A stretch of DNA of 64,000 nt. Source: Aeromonas sp. RU39B. Lineage in GTDB: Bacteria; Pseudomonadota; Gammaproteobacteria; Enterobacterales; Aeromonadaceae. This document shows, piece by piece, positions 42,571 through 52,237 of this stretch (positions are counted from its first letter, which is position 1; each line of letters begins with the position of its first letter). The position numbers and the translations under genes were made by a program. Below the pieces are notes generated by a model. It saw only the letters and a program-made list of their open reading frames with translations. It made no database searches and was not told where the DNA came from. The stretch is from contig NZ_FTMJ01000017.1 of NCBI RefSeq assembly GCF_900156095.1, forward strand, positions 1-64,000. Direction: 5' to 3'.

Positions 42571-45500
42571 ATGGACTTTTCCCGTTTCTTTATTGATCGG
42601 CCAATCTTTGCGGCGGTGTTGTCGATCGTGATCTTCGCTGCGGGATTGATCACCATACCGAACTTGCCGGTGGGCGAGTACCCGGAAGTAGTGCCGCCTT
42701 CAGTGGTAGTGCGCACCGTCTATCCGGGCGCCAACCCCAAGGTGATCGCCGAAACCGTGGCCACGCCGCTGGAAGAGGCGATCAATGGCGTCGAAGGCAT
42801 GATGTACTTCAAGTCGGTCGCAGGCTCTGATGGCGTGTTGCAGATGACCATCACCTTCCGTCCGGGCACCGATCCCGACGAGGCTGCGGTCAAGGTACAA
42901 AACCGTGTGGCGCAGGCCCAGGCCCGTCTGCCAGAGGATGTGCGCCGTCAGGGGGTCACAACCCAGAAGCAGTCACCGACTTTTCTGATGGTGGTGCATT
43001 TGACCTCGCCGGGTGGCAAATACGACACCCTGTACTTGCGTAACTACGCGCGTCTGAATGTGAAAGATGCGCTGGCCCGGATCCCGGGAGTCGGTGATGC
43101 CCGGGTGTTCGGTGGCGGTGACTATGCCATGCGAGCCTGGCTCGATCCGGACAAGATCGCCGCGCTGGGTCTGACAGCCAGTGATGTGATCAGCGCCATG
43201 CGCGAGCAAAATGTGCAGGTGTCGGCTGGCCAACTGGGTGCCGAGCCGATGCCAAACAGCCAGTTCCTCACGCTGATCAACGCCCAGGGGCGCCTGCGCA
43301 CCGAGCAGGAGTTCGGCGATATCGTGCTGAAAAATGGCGATAACGGCGAGGTGGTGCGGCTGGCCGATGTGGCTCGCCTTGAGCTCGGCGCCGGTGATTA
43401 CACCCTGCGCTCCCAGCTCGATGGCAAAAATGCGGTCGGTATCGGTATCTTCCAGTCGCCGGGGGCTAATGCACTCGAGATCCGCGATGCGGTCATCAAT
43501 ACGATGAACCAGATGCAGAAGACCTTCCCGTCTGATGTGAAGTACGAAGCGGTCTATGACACCACCATTTTTGTGCGCGATTCGATCAGCGCCGTGGTGC
43601 ACACCCTGCTCGAAGCGGTGTTGCTAGTGGTGCTGGTGGTGATCCTGTTCCTGCAGACCTGGCGCGCCTCAATCATCCCGCTGATCGCGGTGCCGGTCTC
43701 GGTGGTGGGGACCTTTGCGGCCCTCTATGTGTTGGGTTTTTCTATCAACACCTTGAGCCTGTTCGGTCTGGTGCTCGCCATCGGGATTGTGGTGGACGAT
43801 GCCATCGTGGTGGTGGAGAACGTCGAGCGTAACATTGAAGAGGGGCTCTCACCCGTTGCGGCGGCGCACCAAGCTATGCGTGAAGTCTCCGGGCCGATCA
43901 TTGCGATCGCGCTGGTGCTGTGCGCAGTATTTGTGCCGATGGCGTTTTTGTCCGGTGTCACGGGTCAGTTCTACAAGCAGTTCGCGGTCACGATCGCTAT
44001 CTCGACTGTGATCTCGGCCATCAACTCCTTGACCCTGTCGCCGGCGCTCGCCGCCCGCCTGCTCAAGCCGCACGATGCACCCAAGGATGGTCCGAGCCGA
44101 CTGATTGACACCCTGCTCGGTTGGCTGTTCCGTCCGTTTAACCGGGTCTTTACGTCGAGCTCCGCGCGCTATGAGCGCAGCATCTCTCGCATTCTTGGCC
44201 GCCGTGGCGCCGTGTTTGTGGTTTATGCCCTGCTGCTGGGCGCGACCGGTGTGATGTTCAAGTTGGTGCCGCCTGGATTTATTCCAACTCAAGACAAGCT
44301 CTATCTGATCGCCGGGGTAAAACTGCCGGAAGGCTCGTCGATTGCCCGCACTGACGCGATGCTGCGCAAGGTCGCCCAGATTGCACAAGAGACCGATGGG
44401 GTGGCGCACACCATTTCGTTCCCGGGGCTTAATGCGCTGCAGTTTACCAACACGCCCAACACCGGGGTGGCGTTCATTCCGCTCAAGCCGTTTGCCGAGC
44501 GTAATGGCCGCACGGCCGCCCAGATCAATGCCGAGATAAACCAGAAGATCGCCGGCCTGCAAGAGGGGTTCGCCTTCTCGATGATGCCGCCCCCGATCCT
44601 CGGGCTTGGCAGCGGTAATGGCTATCAGATGTTTATCGAGGACCGTGGCAACTTCGGTTACGGCAAACTGCAAGAGGCGGTGCAGGCGATGCAGGGCACC
44701 GTAGTCCAGACACCGGGCATGGCCTATCCCATCACCAGTTATCAGGCCAATGTGCCGCAACTCGATGCTCATGTGGATCGCGTCAAAGCCAAGGCGCAAG
44801 GGGTCGCGCTGACCGAGCTGTTTGATACCCTGCAGACCTACCTGGGCTCGACCTATGTCAACGACTTCAACCAGTTTGGCCGCACCTGGCAGGTGATTGC
44901 GCAGGCGGACGGGGAGTTTCGCAATAGCGTGGAGGACATCGGCAAGCTGCAAACCCGCAATGCGCGCGGTGAGATGGTGCCGATTGGCTCGATGGTGACC
45001 ATCAAGGAGACCTACGGTCCGGACCCGGTGCTGCGCTTTAACGGCTATCCCGCCGCCGATCTGGCCGGTGAGGCCGATCCGCGCATGCTCTCGTCGGCGC
45101 AGGTGATGGGCAAGCTGACCGATATCGCCGGGCAGGTCTTGCCGGTGGGAATGACCACCGAGTGGACGGACTTGAGCTATCAGCAGGCTACCCAGGGCAA
45201 GGCCGCCTTTATCGTCTTCCCGGTGGCGATCTTGCTGGTGTTCCTGGTGCTGGCGGCACTGTATGAAAGCTGGACCCTGCCGCTGGCGGTGATCCTGATT
45301 GTGCCGATGACGCTGCTCTCGGCGCTGTTCGGAGTCTGGATGACCGGTGGCGATAACAACGTCTTCGTTCAGGTGGGGCTGGTGGTGCTGATGGGGCTGG
45401 CGTGCAAGAACGCCATCCTGATCGTCGAGTTTGCCCGCGAGCTGGAGATGAACGGTCGTGGCATTGTCGAGGCCGCGTTGAAGGCATGCCGGCTGCGGCT

Positions 45501-45738
45501 GCGTCCGATAGTAATGACATCCATTGCCTTTATCGCTGGCACGATTCCGTTGGTGCTCTCCACGGGCGCCGGGGCGGAAGTGCGCTCGGTAACGGGTATT
45601 ACGGTCTTTGCCGGGATGCTCGGGGTGACGCTGTTTGGCCTGTTTCTGACACCGGTCTTCTATGTGGCGCTGCGTAAACTCTCCGGCCGGCCCTTGGTCC
45701 AGCATGGCGAGTCAACCTTCGCTGGCGATCCGCTCTGA
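42571..45738 (+). CDS. RND multidrug efflux permease (MexF/AcrB-like, HAE1 family)
   Basis: A 1055-residue inner-membrane proton/drug antiporter with 12 helices and two large periplasmic loops. The start MDFSRFFIDRPIFAAVLS and PEVVPPSVVVRTVYPGANPKVIAETVA are close to MexF. The proton-relay helix 4 is intact (GIVVDDAIVVVENVER, with the two Asp). It expels drugs and solvents through the adaptor and outer-membrane partner encoded on either side. Length and domain order are normal. Confidence 0.93.
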   Translation: MDFSRFFIDRPIFAAVLSIVIFAAGLITIPNLPVGEYPEVVPPSVVVRTVYPGANPKVIAETVATPLEEAINGVEGMMYFKSVAGSDGVLQMTITFRPGTDPDEAAVKVQNRVAQAQARLPEDVRRQGVTTQKQSPTFLMVVHLTSPGGKYDTLYLRNYARLNVKDALARIPGVGDARVFGGGDYAMRAWLDPDKIAALGLTASDVISAMREQNVQVSAGQLGAEPMPNSQFLTLINAQGRLRTEQEFGDIVLKNGDNGEVVRLADVARLELGAGDYTLRSQLDGKNAVGIGIFQSPGANALEIRDAVINTMNQMQKTFPSDVKYEAVYDTTIFVRDSISAVVHTLLEAVLLVVLVVILFLQTWRASIIPLIAVPVSVVGTFAALYVLGFSINTLSLFGLVLAIGIVVDDAIVVVENVERNIEEGLSPVAAAHQAMREVSGPIIAIALVLCAVFVPMAFLSGVTGQFYKQFAVTIAISTVISAINSLTLSPALAARLLKPHDAPKDGPSRLIDTLLGWLFRPFNRVFTSSSARYERSISRILGRRGAVFVVYALLLGATGVMFKLVPPGFIPTQDKLYLIAGVKLPEGSSIARTDAMLRKVAQIAQETDGVAHTISFPGLNALQFTNTPNTGVAFIPLKPFAERNGRTAAQINAEINQKIAGLQEGFAFSMMPPPILGLGSGNGYQMFIEDRGNFGYGKLQEAVQAMQGTVVQTPGMAYPITSYQANVPQLDAHVDRVKAKAQGVALTELFDTLQTYLGSTYVNDFNQFGRTWQVIAQADGEFRNSVEDIGKLQTRNARGEMVPIGSMVTIKETYGPDPVLRFNGYPAADLAGEADPRMLSSAQVMGKLTDIAGQVLPVGMTTEWTDLSYQQATQGKAAFIVFPVAILLVFLVLAALYESWTLPLAVILIVPMTLLSALFGVWMTGGDNNVFVQVGLVVLMGLACKNAILIVEFARELEMNGRGIVEAALKACRLRLRPIVMTSIAFIAGTIPLVLSTGAGAEVRSVTGITVFAGMLGVTLFGLFLTPVFYVALRKLSGRPLVQHGESTFAGDPL

Positions 45739-45781
45739 GCCCGGGCGCATTCCAACCTCTTTTTGGACGAGTGACTTTGCT

Positions 45782-47251
45782 ATGTATGTAAACTCGAAAA
45801 CCCACCCATCCCCAAGCGTGCTTAGCGTGCTCACGGTGAGCCTCGCTGCACTGCTATCCGCGTGCAGTGTCGGGCCAGACTATCAACGTCCAGAGTTGCC
45901 GGCCGTCAGTCGCTATGCCCGTGTGGATGCCAGCGTGCATCAACAGCCGGCTCCTGATGCGGAGCCGGCATTCTGGCGCGGCTTTAACGACCCGGAGCTG
46001 ACCAAACTGGTCGAGCTGGCGCTGCGTCATAACCAGGATGTGCAGCTGGCACTGGCCAATTATCAGCAAGCTAATGCGCTGCTCGGGAGCGCAAAGTACG
46101 ACTTGCTGCCTACCCTCACCGCCAGCTCGCAGGCAAGTAATGAGCGTAACAGTGCCAGTCAGCAGCCTGGTGTCGCGGCGGCCGATCGCGATTATCACCA
46201 ATACCAGGGCAGTGTTGGCTTTAGTTGGGAGCTGGATCTGTTTGGCCGGGTGCGGCGCTCTGTGGAGGCGCAGCGCGCCGACACCCGTGCCAGTGCCGAT
46301 GATATCGCGGCCATGCAGGTGGCGGTGGTGGGGGAGCTGGCCCAGACCTACTTCCAGCTGCGTGGCTGGCAGGATCAGCTGGGCATCGCCCGCGACAACG
46401 CGGCGAACCAGGCGCAAACCCTGACGCTGTTGCAACTGCGGCAAGGGGCGGGGATGGCCAGCGCGTTCGATGTCGATAGAAGCCGTGCCCAGCTCGAAAC
46501 CACCCGCGCCAGCATCCCGCCGCTGGAAGCGCAAATTGCGCTGGCCACCCACCGCATCGGCGTGCTGACCGGTAATGTGCCCGAGGCGTTGATTAGCGAG
46601 CTGGAGGTGCCGGCGCCGCTCGCGCAGTTGCCTGCCAATGTGCCGATACAGGCACCCGGTGAGCTGCTGCGTCGGCGTCCCGATGTCGCTGCTGCCGAGC
46701 ATCGCCTTGCCGCGGCGACGGCGCGCATCGGTGTGGCCACCGCCGATCTCTTCCCTCGCTTCACCTTGGGGGGCTTGATCGGTACTCAGGCTCTGGATGC
46801 GGGCGCCCTGTTTGCACGAGACAGCGAGACACGGTCGCTGACGCTCGGGGTGGATGGGTCATTTTTGAATGTGGGTCGGGTTCGCGCCCGCATCGCCGCC
46901 AGCAATGCGCAGGCAGCCGGGGATCTGGCCAGCTATCAGAAAACTGTCCTCACTGCGCTCGAAGAGACCGAGAATGCGCTGGTTCAGGTGTCACGCAATG
47001 AGCAGCAACGCCAGCATCTGGAGCAGGCTGCCGCCGCCAGCGTGCGTGCCGCTGAGGTCGCCAAGGTGCGCTTTGATCAGGGTGCTATCGATCTGCTGGA
47101 GCTGCTGGATGCCCAAAATATGCGTCTGCAAAGCCAGGATGCACTGACACAGAGTCGGGTCGAATATACCTTGGCCGTTGTGTCATTATATCGGGCCATG
47201 GCGGGCGGTTGGCCGGAATATGTGGCTGATGAGGCGCCAAGCAAGACCTGA
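45782..47251 (+). CDS. Outer-membrane efflux lipoprotein (OprN/NodT family)
   Basis: A 489-residue outer-membrane channel. The lipobox LLSAC gives Cys28, followed by SVGPDYQRPELP, the hallmark N-terminus of OprM/OprN/NodT lipoproteins. Two OEP repeats follow, with typical PGELLRRRPDVAAAEHRLAAATARIGVATADLFPRF at the repeat junction. The ATG at 45782 is used; upstream in-frame codons overlap the permease gene and lack a signal peptide. It completes the tripartite pump. Confidence 0.9.
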   Translation: MYVNSKTHPSPSVLSVLTVSLAALLSACSVGPDYQRPELPAVSRYARVDASVHQQPAPDAEPAFWRGFNDPELTKLVELALRHNQDVQLALANYQQANALLGSAKYDLLPTLTASSQASNERNSASQQPGVAAADRDYHQYQGSVGFSWELDLFGRVRRSVEAQRADTRASADDIAAMQVAVVGELAQTYFQLRGWQDQLGIARDNAANQAQTLTLLQLRQGAGMASAFDVDRSRAQLETTRASIPPLEAQIALATHRIGVLTGNVPEALISELEVPAPLAQLPANVPIQAPGELLRRRPDVAAAEHRLAAATARIGVATADLFPRFTLGGLIGTQALDAGALFARDSETRSLTLGVDGSFLNVGRVRARIAASNAQAAGDLASYQKTVLTALEETENALVQVSRNEQQRQHLEQAAAASVRAAEVAKVRFDQGAIDLLELLDAQNMRLQSQDALTQSRVEYTLAVVSLYRAMAGGWPEYVADEAPSKT

Positions 47252-47276
47252 GGTGCCAGCGTGTTGCAATAACAGA

Positions 47277-47304
47277 TTAATATGAGTCACGGCATTCATA
47301 TTAA
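47277..47304. repeat. 9-bp perfect inverted repeat after the RND operon
   Basis: TTAATATGA (47277-47285) and TCATATTAA (47296-47304) are separated by 10 bp. This is the size and spacing of an operator dyad; as RNA it would be a weak, A+T-rich hairpin. Confidence 0.5.
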
Positions 47305-47316
47305 GAAATATCGATA

Positions 47317-47355
47317 CAGGTGCGGCAATGATGCCACTGTCTATTGCTGCACCTG
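47317..47355 (+). repeat. Long hairpin downstream of the RND operon
   Basis: A 13-base arm (47317-47329) pairs with 47343-47355 through 12 Watson-Crick pairs and one G-T pair around a 13-base loop. There is no T-run after it. It may mark the 3' end of the efflux transcript. The rest of 47252-47654 contains further short dyads (47466-47471 with 47489-47494; 47510-47516 with 47544-47550) and the promoter of the AraC-type gene. Confidence 0.5.
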
Positions 47356-47654
47356 ACCGCCTCTGGCAATAATGACATATTGATGAGTCTTGCCATGAAA
47401 AAGCAATAAGCTAATAAGTGTTTAATAATAAGGAATGATAAGTGATGGGCTATACTATTTTCATAGGTCATCTCATTAACAGGTTCGAATGACCCTTTAA
47501 CGGTGCCTGTGACATATCATCCCTATGAATGACTGCAGGGGGTTATGTCAGATAACGGTGTTTGCTAAAACGCGGTATCTACCAAAATGTTCTGCGCGTT
47601 GTATCAGCGACCTGAGAGGGTCTCACTATTCTTTTTGATTGAGTACGCCACACG

Positions 47655-48677
47655 ATGAACGATCGCTTTCGCATTTCCAAACAGTGGATGCTGCGCATCA
47701 CTGAACTGGGCCTCTCTTTGGATCTGTTGCAGCGCAAAGCTGGGCTGCCCGAGCTGTTTTTTCAGCAAGACAAGATTTATGCGACCACGGCTGAGCTGTT
47801 CTCCTTGTGGAAGGCGATTGCAGAAAACTGCAATGATGTGGCGTTTGGTCTGAAACTGGGCGCCGAAACGCCCCTTGAGCGGCACCACCCCATGGCGATT
47901 GCGGCGGTGTGCAGCAGCTGTTTGCGTGATGCGCTGCAGCGTATCGCACGCTATAAACGTCTGGTGTGTCCGGAAGAGATTCGTCTCGAAGTGAAAGGGG
48001 ATGAAGCGATCATGGATATCTACTACAGCGAGGCGAGCGAGCCACAGCCCCATATCATGACTGATACTGCTTTCTCTTGGATGGCCAGAGTGGCGCGGCA
48101 TGGTTCGGACGGGCATATCCGCCCGTTGCGCATCGAATTGACGCGTGGCCCCGAGCAGCGCGTGTTACTGGAGGGCCACTTTGGCTGCGAGATCACCTTT
48201 AATGCCCCGCGCAATGCCTTGGTGTTTCGCACCCGCGATCTGGATTTCCCCTTTTATACCCACAATGAAGAGCTGCTCGCCGTGATTGGTCCGCAACTTG
48301 ATATCGAGTTGCAGGAGCATGATCACAATGCCAAGGTCGGCCATAACGTCAAACAGGTGCTCAAACGCACACTGGCAGGCCGGCGCCCGACGCTGCAATC
48401 GCTGGCCAAAGAGCTGGCGATGAGCACGCGAACCTTGCAGCGGCGATTGACCGATGAGGGCATCACTTTTCAGCAATTGGTGGAGGAGACGCGCCGCGAG
48501 CTGGCCCGCTCCTATTTGCAGCACAGTACGATTGAGCTCAACGAAACGGCGTACCTGCTTGGCTACGAAGATACCAACTCGTTTTATCGGGCATTCAATG
48601 GCTGGGAGGGGATGTCTCCGGGTGAGTGGCGCGAGTTACAGCGCAGCGCCGCCAGTGGCGCCGTTTACCGCCAATAG
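47655..48677 (+). CDS. AraC-family regulator with arabinose-binding-type N-domain
   Basis: A 340-residue regulator. The N-terminal ~190 residues match the Arabinose_bd type domain of OruR/GbdR/QhpR-like proteins (GLSLDLLQRKAGLPELFFQQDKI opening). The AraC DNA-binding domain is at about 230-330: LQSLAKELAMSTRTLQRRLTDEGITFQQLVEETR and IELNETAYLLGYEDTNSFYRAF, ending GMSPGEWR. It follows the RND operon on the same strand after about 400 bp and is divergent from nothing. It could control the pump or the convergent aldo/keto reductase; neither is proven. Confidence 0.87.
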   Translation: MNDRFRISKQWMLRITELGLSLDLLQRKAGLPELFFQQDKIYATTAELFSLWKAIAENCNDVAFGLKLGAETPLERHHPMAIAAVCSSCLRDALQRIARYKRLVCPEEIRLEVKGDEAIMDIYYSEASEPQPHIMTDTAFSWMARVARHGSDGHIRPLRIELTRGPEQRVLLEGHFGCEITFNAPRNALVFRTRDLDFPFYTHNEELLAVIGPQLDIELQEHDHNAKVGHNVKQVLKRTLAGRRPTLQSLAKELAMSTRTLQRRLTDEGITFQQLVEETRRELARSYLQHSTIELNETAYLLGYEDTNSFYRAFNGWEGMSPGEWRELQRSAASGAVYRQ

Positions 48678-48697
48678 CCTGGCATCCGGTGAGCACG

Positions 48698-48729
48698 AAA
48701 AGCCCGCACGTTATCGGCGGGCTTTTTCT
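48698..48729 (+). terminator. Terminator after the AraC-type gene
   Basis: AAAAGCCCGC (48698-48707) pairs with GCGGGCTTTT (48717-48726), followed by TCTT. It may also serve the convergent aldo/keto reductase gene. Confidence 0.85.
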
Positions 48730-48752
48730 TGTATGGCGGTTGGCGTGCAGTG

Positions 48753-49574
48753 TTAAGACAAAAGCGGGTAGCTGCGATTAAGTAAGGCCAGATCCTGCTC
48801 ATCGAGCTCAATGGTCAGGGCCCGGGCGTTTTCCTCTATATGCGCTGGCGTGCCGGATTCGGGGATGGCGGTGGTCATCCCATTTCTCATGGACCAGTTA
48901 ATGGCAATGGCGGAAGGTGCCACCGCGTACTTTTGCGCAATTCGCTCAAGCACGCTCTCTTCGGTAAATTGACTGCTGCTGCCCAAGGGGGAGTAGGCCA
49001 TGACAGGGATGCCATGCTGCTGGCTCCATGGGATCAATCGATGCTCGGCGGCGCGGTCAAACAGGCTGTAGGAGATCTGGTTGATGGCGCAGGCATGACC
49101 GTTCGGCGTTTCTAGCAACTCCTCCATATCCCTGACCCCGAAGTTGGAGACACCCCAGGCACGGATCAGCCCCTCACGTTTGAGCTGTTCAAAACTCTCG
49201 ACCAGCAGATCCAGTTGACGGATCCCGGCGCGCCAGTGCAGCAAATAGAGATCCAGATAATCGGTGCCAAGACGCGACAGACTCTGGATACAGGCGTTTT
49301 TGATACTTTCCAGATTGCCCGCATTATTGGGGGCAATCTTGCTGACTAAAAAAACATCATCGCGTTGTCGAGCAATCGCTTTGCCGACCAAGATTTCCGA
49401 TTCGCCATTGCCATACACCTCCGCCGTATCGATAAGAGACATATTTAGCTCGAGTCCACGTTTTAATGCAGCCAGCTCTTGCGAAATAGGATGTCGCCCT
49501 TGAGCAAGGTGCCATGATCCCATACCTAATGCCGGAATATAACGACCATCAGCCAATCGAATCTGTTTTTCCAT
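48753..49574 (-). CDS. Aldo/keto reductase (YeaE-like)
   Basis: A 273-residue NADPH-dependent reductase of the AKR fold. The catalytic tetrad is in place: Asp49, Tyr54, Lys79 and His113. The C-terminal cofactor segment AIPESGTPAHIEENARAL is normal. YeaE-type enzymes reduce methylglyoxal and other aldehydes. It is convergent with the AraC gene and upstream of, but separated from, a quinone oxidoreductase gene on the same strand. Confidence 0.9.
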   Translation of the reverse strand: MEKQIRLADGRYIPALGMGSWHLAQGRHPISQELAALKRGLELNMSLIDTAEVYGNGESEILVGKAIARQRDDVFLVSKIAPNNAGNLESIKNACIQSLSRLGTDYLDLYLLHWRAGIRQLDLLVESFEQLKREGLIRAWGVSNFGVRDMEELLETPNGHACAINQISYSLFDRAAEHRLIPWSQQHGIPVMAYSPLGSSSQFTEESVLERIAQKYAVAPSAIAINWSMRNGMTTAIPESGTPAHIEENARALTIELDEQDLALLNRSYPLLS

Positions 49575-49701
49575 AGGTTCTCCAAGGGATATTTAGCACA
49601 ATGGACATTGAGCCAAACATCCCTTTATGACGAGTGTTGAAAGATTATCAAAATAGGTTGGTTAAGCCGAGCAATTGCTACGTAAAAATAACGCGTTATG
49701 T

Positions 49702-50685
49702 TTACGGCACCAAATAAAGCTTGCCATGAGTCAAGCGACTTTCTATATCCCGATGGGCATCGCTGACCCGCTCCATCGGATAGGCGGTGGCATCGGGCAT
49801 CCTGAGCCAGCCGTCTTGAATGCCAGCGATGATGCTGTTAGCTCGGCGCTGGTACTCACCCGGCTCGGTGATATAGCTAAACACTGAACCGGCGCCGATG
49901 CGGGTGCAGGCCGTCGTCAATTGGGAAGGGGCGATGGCCGGGGGCGGGCCGGACGAGATACCGCAACTGACCGCCATGCCGCCGCGGGCGAGACTTTTTA
50001 CCGAATTGGCAAAGGTCGCTGCGCCAACGGAATCAAATGCCAGGTTGACGCCGCGCCCGTCGGTCAGGCGCAGCAACGCGTCGAGAAACTGGTAGTCACG
50101 GCCGTAGTTGATCACCGCATCGGCCCCGGCAGCGCGTGCCACCGCTGCTTTTTCCTCACTGGATGTCGTGCCGACCACCCAGGCGCCCAGATGCTTGAGC
50201 CACTGCACCAGCAGTTGCCCGACGCCCCCCGCCGCCGCATGCACCAACACGCGATCGCCCGGTTTGATGGCGGCATATTCAGTGGCCAGATAGTGCGCTG
50301 TCATGGCCTGAAACAGCATCCCCTGCGAGACAGTGAAGTGATCCGGCAGCAAGACGACGGCGTCGGCCTTCATGGTCAGATGGCTGGCGTATGAACCACG
50401 CACGTTGATCCAGGCCACCCGCTGCCCCACCGACAACGAGACGCCAGCGCCGATGGCGCGAATACGGCCGACCCCCTCAAGACCCAGGGTGAATGGGGCA
50501 GGCAGGGCATGTACCCCGGAACCTTTGCGCAAATTGATGTCCAGAAAGTTGATGCCAGCCCCTTCGATCTCAACCAGAATGTCGCCGGCTGCTGGGGTGG
50601 GCGTGGCCAGCCCGGATTCGAGGGTTAGGCTCTCGGGTCCACCGAGAGCTTGCACGATAACACGTTGCATCAGTTGCATAGTCAT
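49702..50685 (-). CDS. NADPH:quinone oxidoreductase (zeta-crystallin type MDR)
   Basis: A 327-residue medium-chain reductase without catalytic zinc. The GroES-like N-domain has ILVEIEGAGINFLDINLRKG. The Rossmann motif is VHAAAGGVGQLLVQWLKHLG (about residues 147-166). The zinc-ligand cysteines of alcohol dehydrogenases are absent, as in QorA. It probably reduces quinones or enones with NADPH. Several Met codons near the N-terminus make the exact start uncertain by up to five residues. Confidence 0.9.
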   Translation of the reverse strand: MTMQLMQRVIVQALGGPESLTLESGLATPTPAAGDILVEIEGAGINFLDINLRKGSGVHALPAPFTLGLEGVGRIRAIGAGVSLSVGQRVAWINVRGSYASHLTMKADAVVLLPDHFTVSQGMLFQAMTAHYLATEYAAIKPGDRVLVHAAAGGVGQLLVQWLKHLGAWVVGTTSSEEKAAVARAAGADAVINYGRDYQFLDALLRLTDGRGVNLAFDSVGAATFANSVKSLARGGMAVSCGISSGPPPAIAPSQLTTACTRIGAGSVFSYITEPGEYQRRANSIIAGIQDGWLRMPDATAYPMERVSDAHRDIESRLTHGKLYLVP

Positions 50686-50902
50686 GACCCGTTGCGAGGA
50701 TTAATGGTGCGCCACCTCCTGCGCTGATGTTTGGCAGGGCAGTGGCGATGCGTTTATTTTCGCAGCATCCCCCTTTCTGGAGAACGTGTGGCCAGGTTTA
50801 TGGGGTTGCAACTTCAAGTTGATAATCAGTGGGGCCCGATAAGAAGAGTCAGCCCGCAGAGCCGCTGCCTATGAGGAAAGCGCATCGAATAGTTTCACTT
50901 GT

Positions 50903-52177
50903 ATGACAGAGGAGTACACTAAGCGACCTTGTGACGTGATCATCAATGGAATGGCTGTGGACTCCTCACTGTTTAAACACCCTCTCTTTATGCGCTTTTG
51001 GCTCGGCCAGATCGCTTCTTCGCTGGCCTTTCAGATGCTGGTGGTGGGCATCGGCTGGCAAATGTATGACCTGACCAACAGCGCGCTCAATCTGGGGCTG
51101 GTCGGCTTGGTCCAATTCTTACCGCAACTGGCGCTGACCCTCTATGCCGGGCATGTGATCGATCAGTACAACCGCCGCACCATCATGTTGGTGTGCCGGG
51201 TGGTGATGGCGTTGACGGTGTTGGTGCTGGCGGTGACCTCATTTAATGGCACCATCTCGGCGCACCTGATTTATGGCTGCGCCGCCATGCTTGGGGCGAC
51301 CCGCGCCTTTGAAATGCCGGCGACTCAGGCGCTGCTGCCTAATCTGGTCGAGCGCGAGGTGTTGCCACGCGCTATGGCGCTCAATGCGTCGGCCCGCGAA
51401 GCGACTGTCATTGCCGGTCCAGCTCTGGGCGGGCTTATCTATCTGCTTGGCGCCGGTGTGCTGTATGGCACCAGCACGCTCTGCTTTTTGATCTCGTCGC
51501 TGTTTTTGTTCAAGTTGCACTACGCCTATCAGGGGCGGGCCCGCACACCGGTGACCCTCGACACCCTGTTTGGTGGCATCCGCTTTATTCGCAGTAACCC
51601 GGTGATCCTCGGCTCCATCTCGCTGGACATGGTGGCGGTGCTGCTGGGGGGCGCTACGGCGCTGCTGCCCATCGTGGCGCGCGATATTCTGCACACCGGC
51701 CCGTGGGGGCTGGGGCTGCTGCGCTGCTCGCCGGCGCTCGGGGCGGTGTTGATGTCGCTCTATCTGGCGCGCCATCCGCTGACACGCAATGTAGGCAAGA
51801 TCATGTTCGCCGCCGTAGCGATGTTTGGGGTAGCCACCATCGTCTTTGGCCTGTCCAGCAACCTCTATCTGTCGATGATGGCTCTGCTGGTGCTTGGCGC
51901 CTCTGACATGGTGAGCGTGGTGATCCGCTCCTCGCTGGTACAACTCGAGACCCCCGATGAGATGCGTGGGCGGGTCAGTGCCGCCAACTCGATTTTCATC
52001 GGCACCTCCAACCAGTTGGGGGAGTTTGAATCGGGTGTGACCGCAGCCTGGTTTGGTGTGGTGCCAGCCATTGTGCTGGGTGGCATTGGCACCTTGCTGG
52101 TGGTGGGGGTCTGGATGCAGATATTCCCCTTGCTGACCCGGCGCCAGACCTTAACCAGCGCGGCGCAATCGGCGTGA
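50903..52177 (+). CDS. MFS transporter (MFS_3 / EntS-like)
   Basis: A protein of up to 424 residues with 12 predicted helices, of the EntS-like branch of the major facilitator superfamily. The motif A region between helices 2 and 3 reads GHVIDQYNRRTIML. Such proteins export siderophores or drugs; no siderophore genes are nearby, so the cargo is open. The start may instead be the ATG at 50951 (MAVDSSLFKHPLF), just before the first conserved residues; neither has a strong ribosome-binding site. A terminator shared with qorB follows. Confidence 0.87.
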   Translation: MTEEYTKRPCDVIINGMAVDSSLFKHPLFMRFWLGQIASSLAFQMLVVGIGWQMYDLTNSALNLGLVGLVQFLPQLALTLYAGHVIDQYNRRTIMLVCRVVMALTVLVLAVTSFNGTISAHLIYGCAAMLGATRAFEMPATQALLPNLVEREVLPRAMALNASAREATVIAGPALGGLIYLLGAGVLYGTSTLCFLISSLFLFKLHYAYQGRARTPVTLDTLFGGIRFIRSNPVILGSISLDMVAVLLGGATALLPIVARDILHTGPWGLGLLRCSPALGAVLMSLYLARHPLTRNVGKIMFAAVAMFGVATIVFGLSSNLYLSMMALLVLGASDMVSVVIRSSLVQLETPDEMRGRVSAANSIFIGTSNQLGEFESGVTAAWFGVVPAIVLGGIGTLLVVGVWMQIFPLLTRRQTLTSAAQSA

Positions 52178-52197
52178 TAGCCCTTTGTATATCAACG

Positions 52198-52224
52198 AAA
52201 AAGACCGGCCTGCGCCGGTCTTTT
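52198..52224. terminator. Bidirectional terminator between the MFS gene and qorB
   Basis: AAAAGACCGGC pairs with GCCGGTCTTTT (52199-52209 with 52214-52224) around CTGC, with A and T tracts that suit both directions. Confidence 0.85.
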
Positions 52225-52237
52225 GCTTGTTGGGCTG

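Noticed and set aside
43849..45705. 618-codon minus-strand open frame antisense to the RND permease
   Set aside because: Same antisense composition bias (His, Arg, Gln); the permease on the plus strand is full length and conserved.
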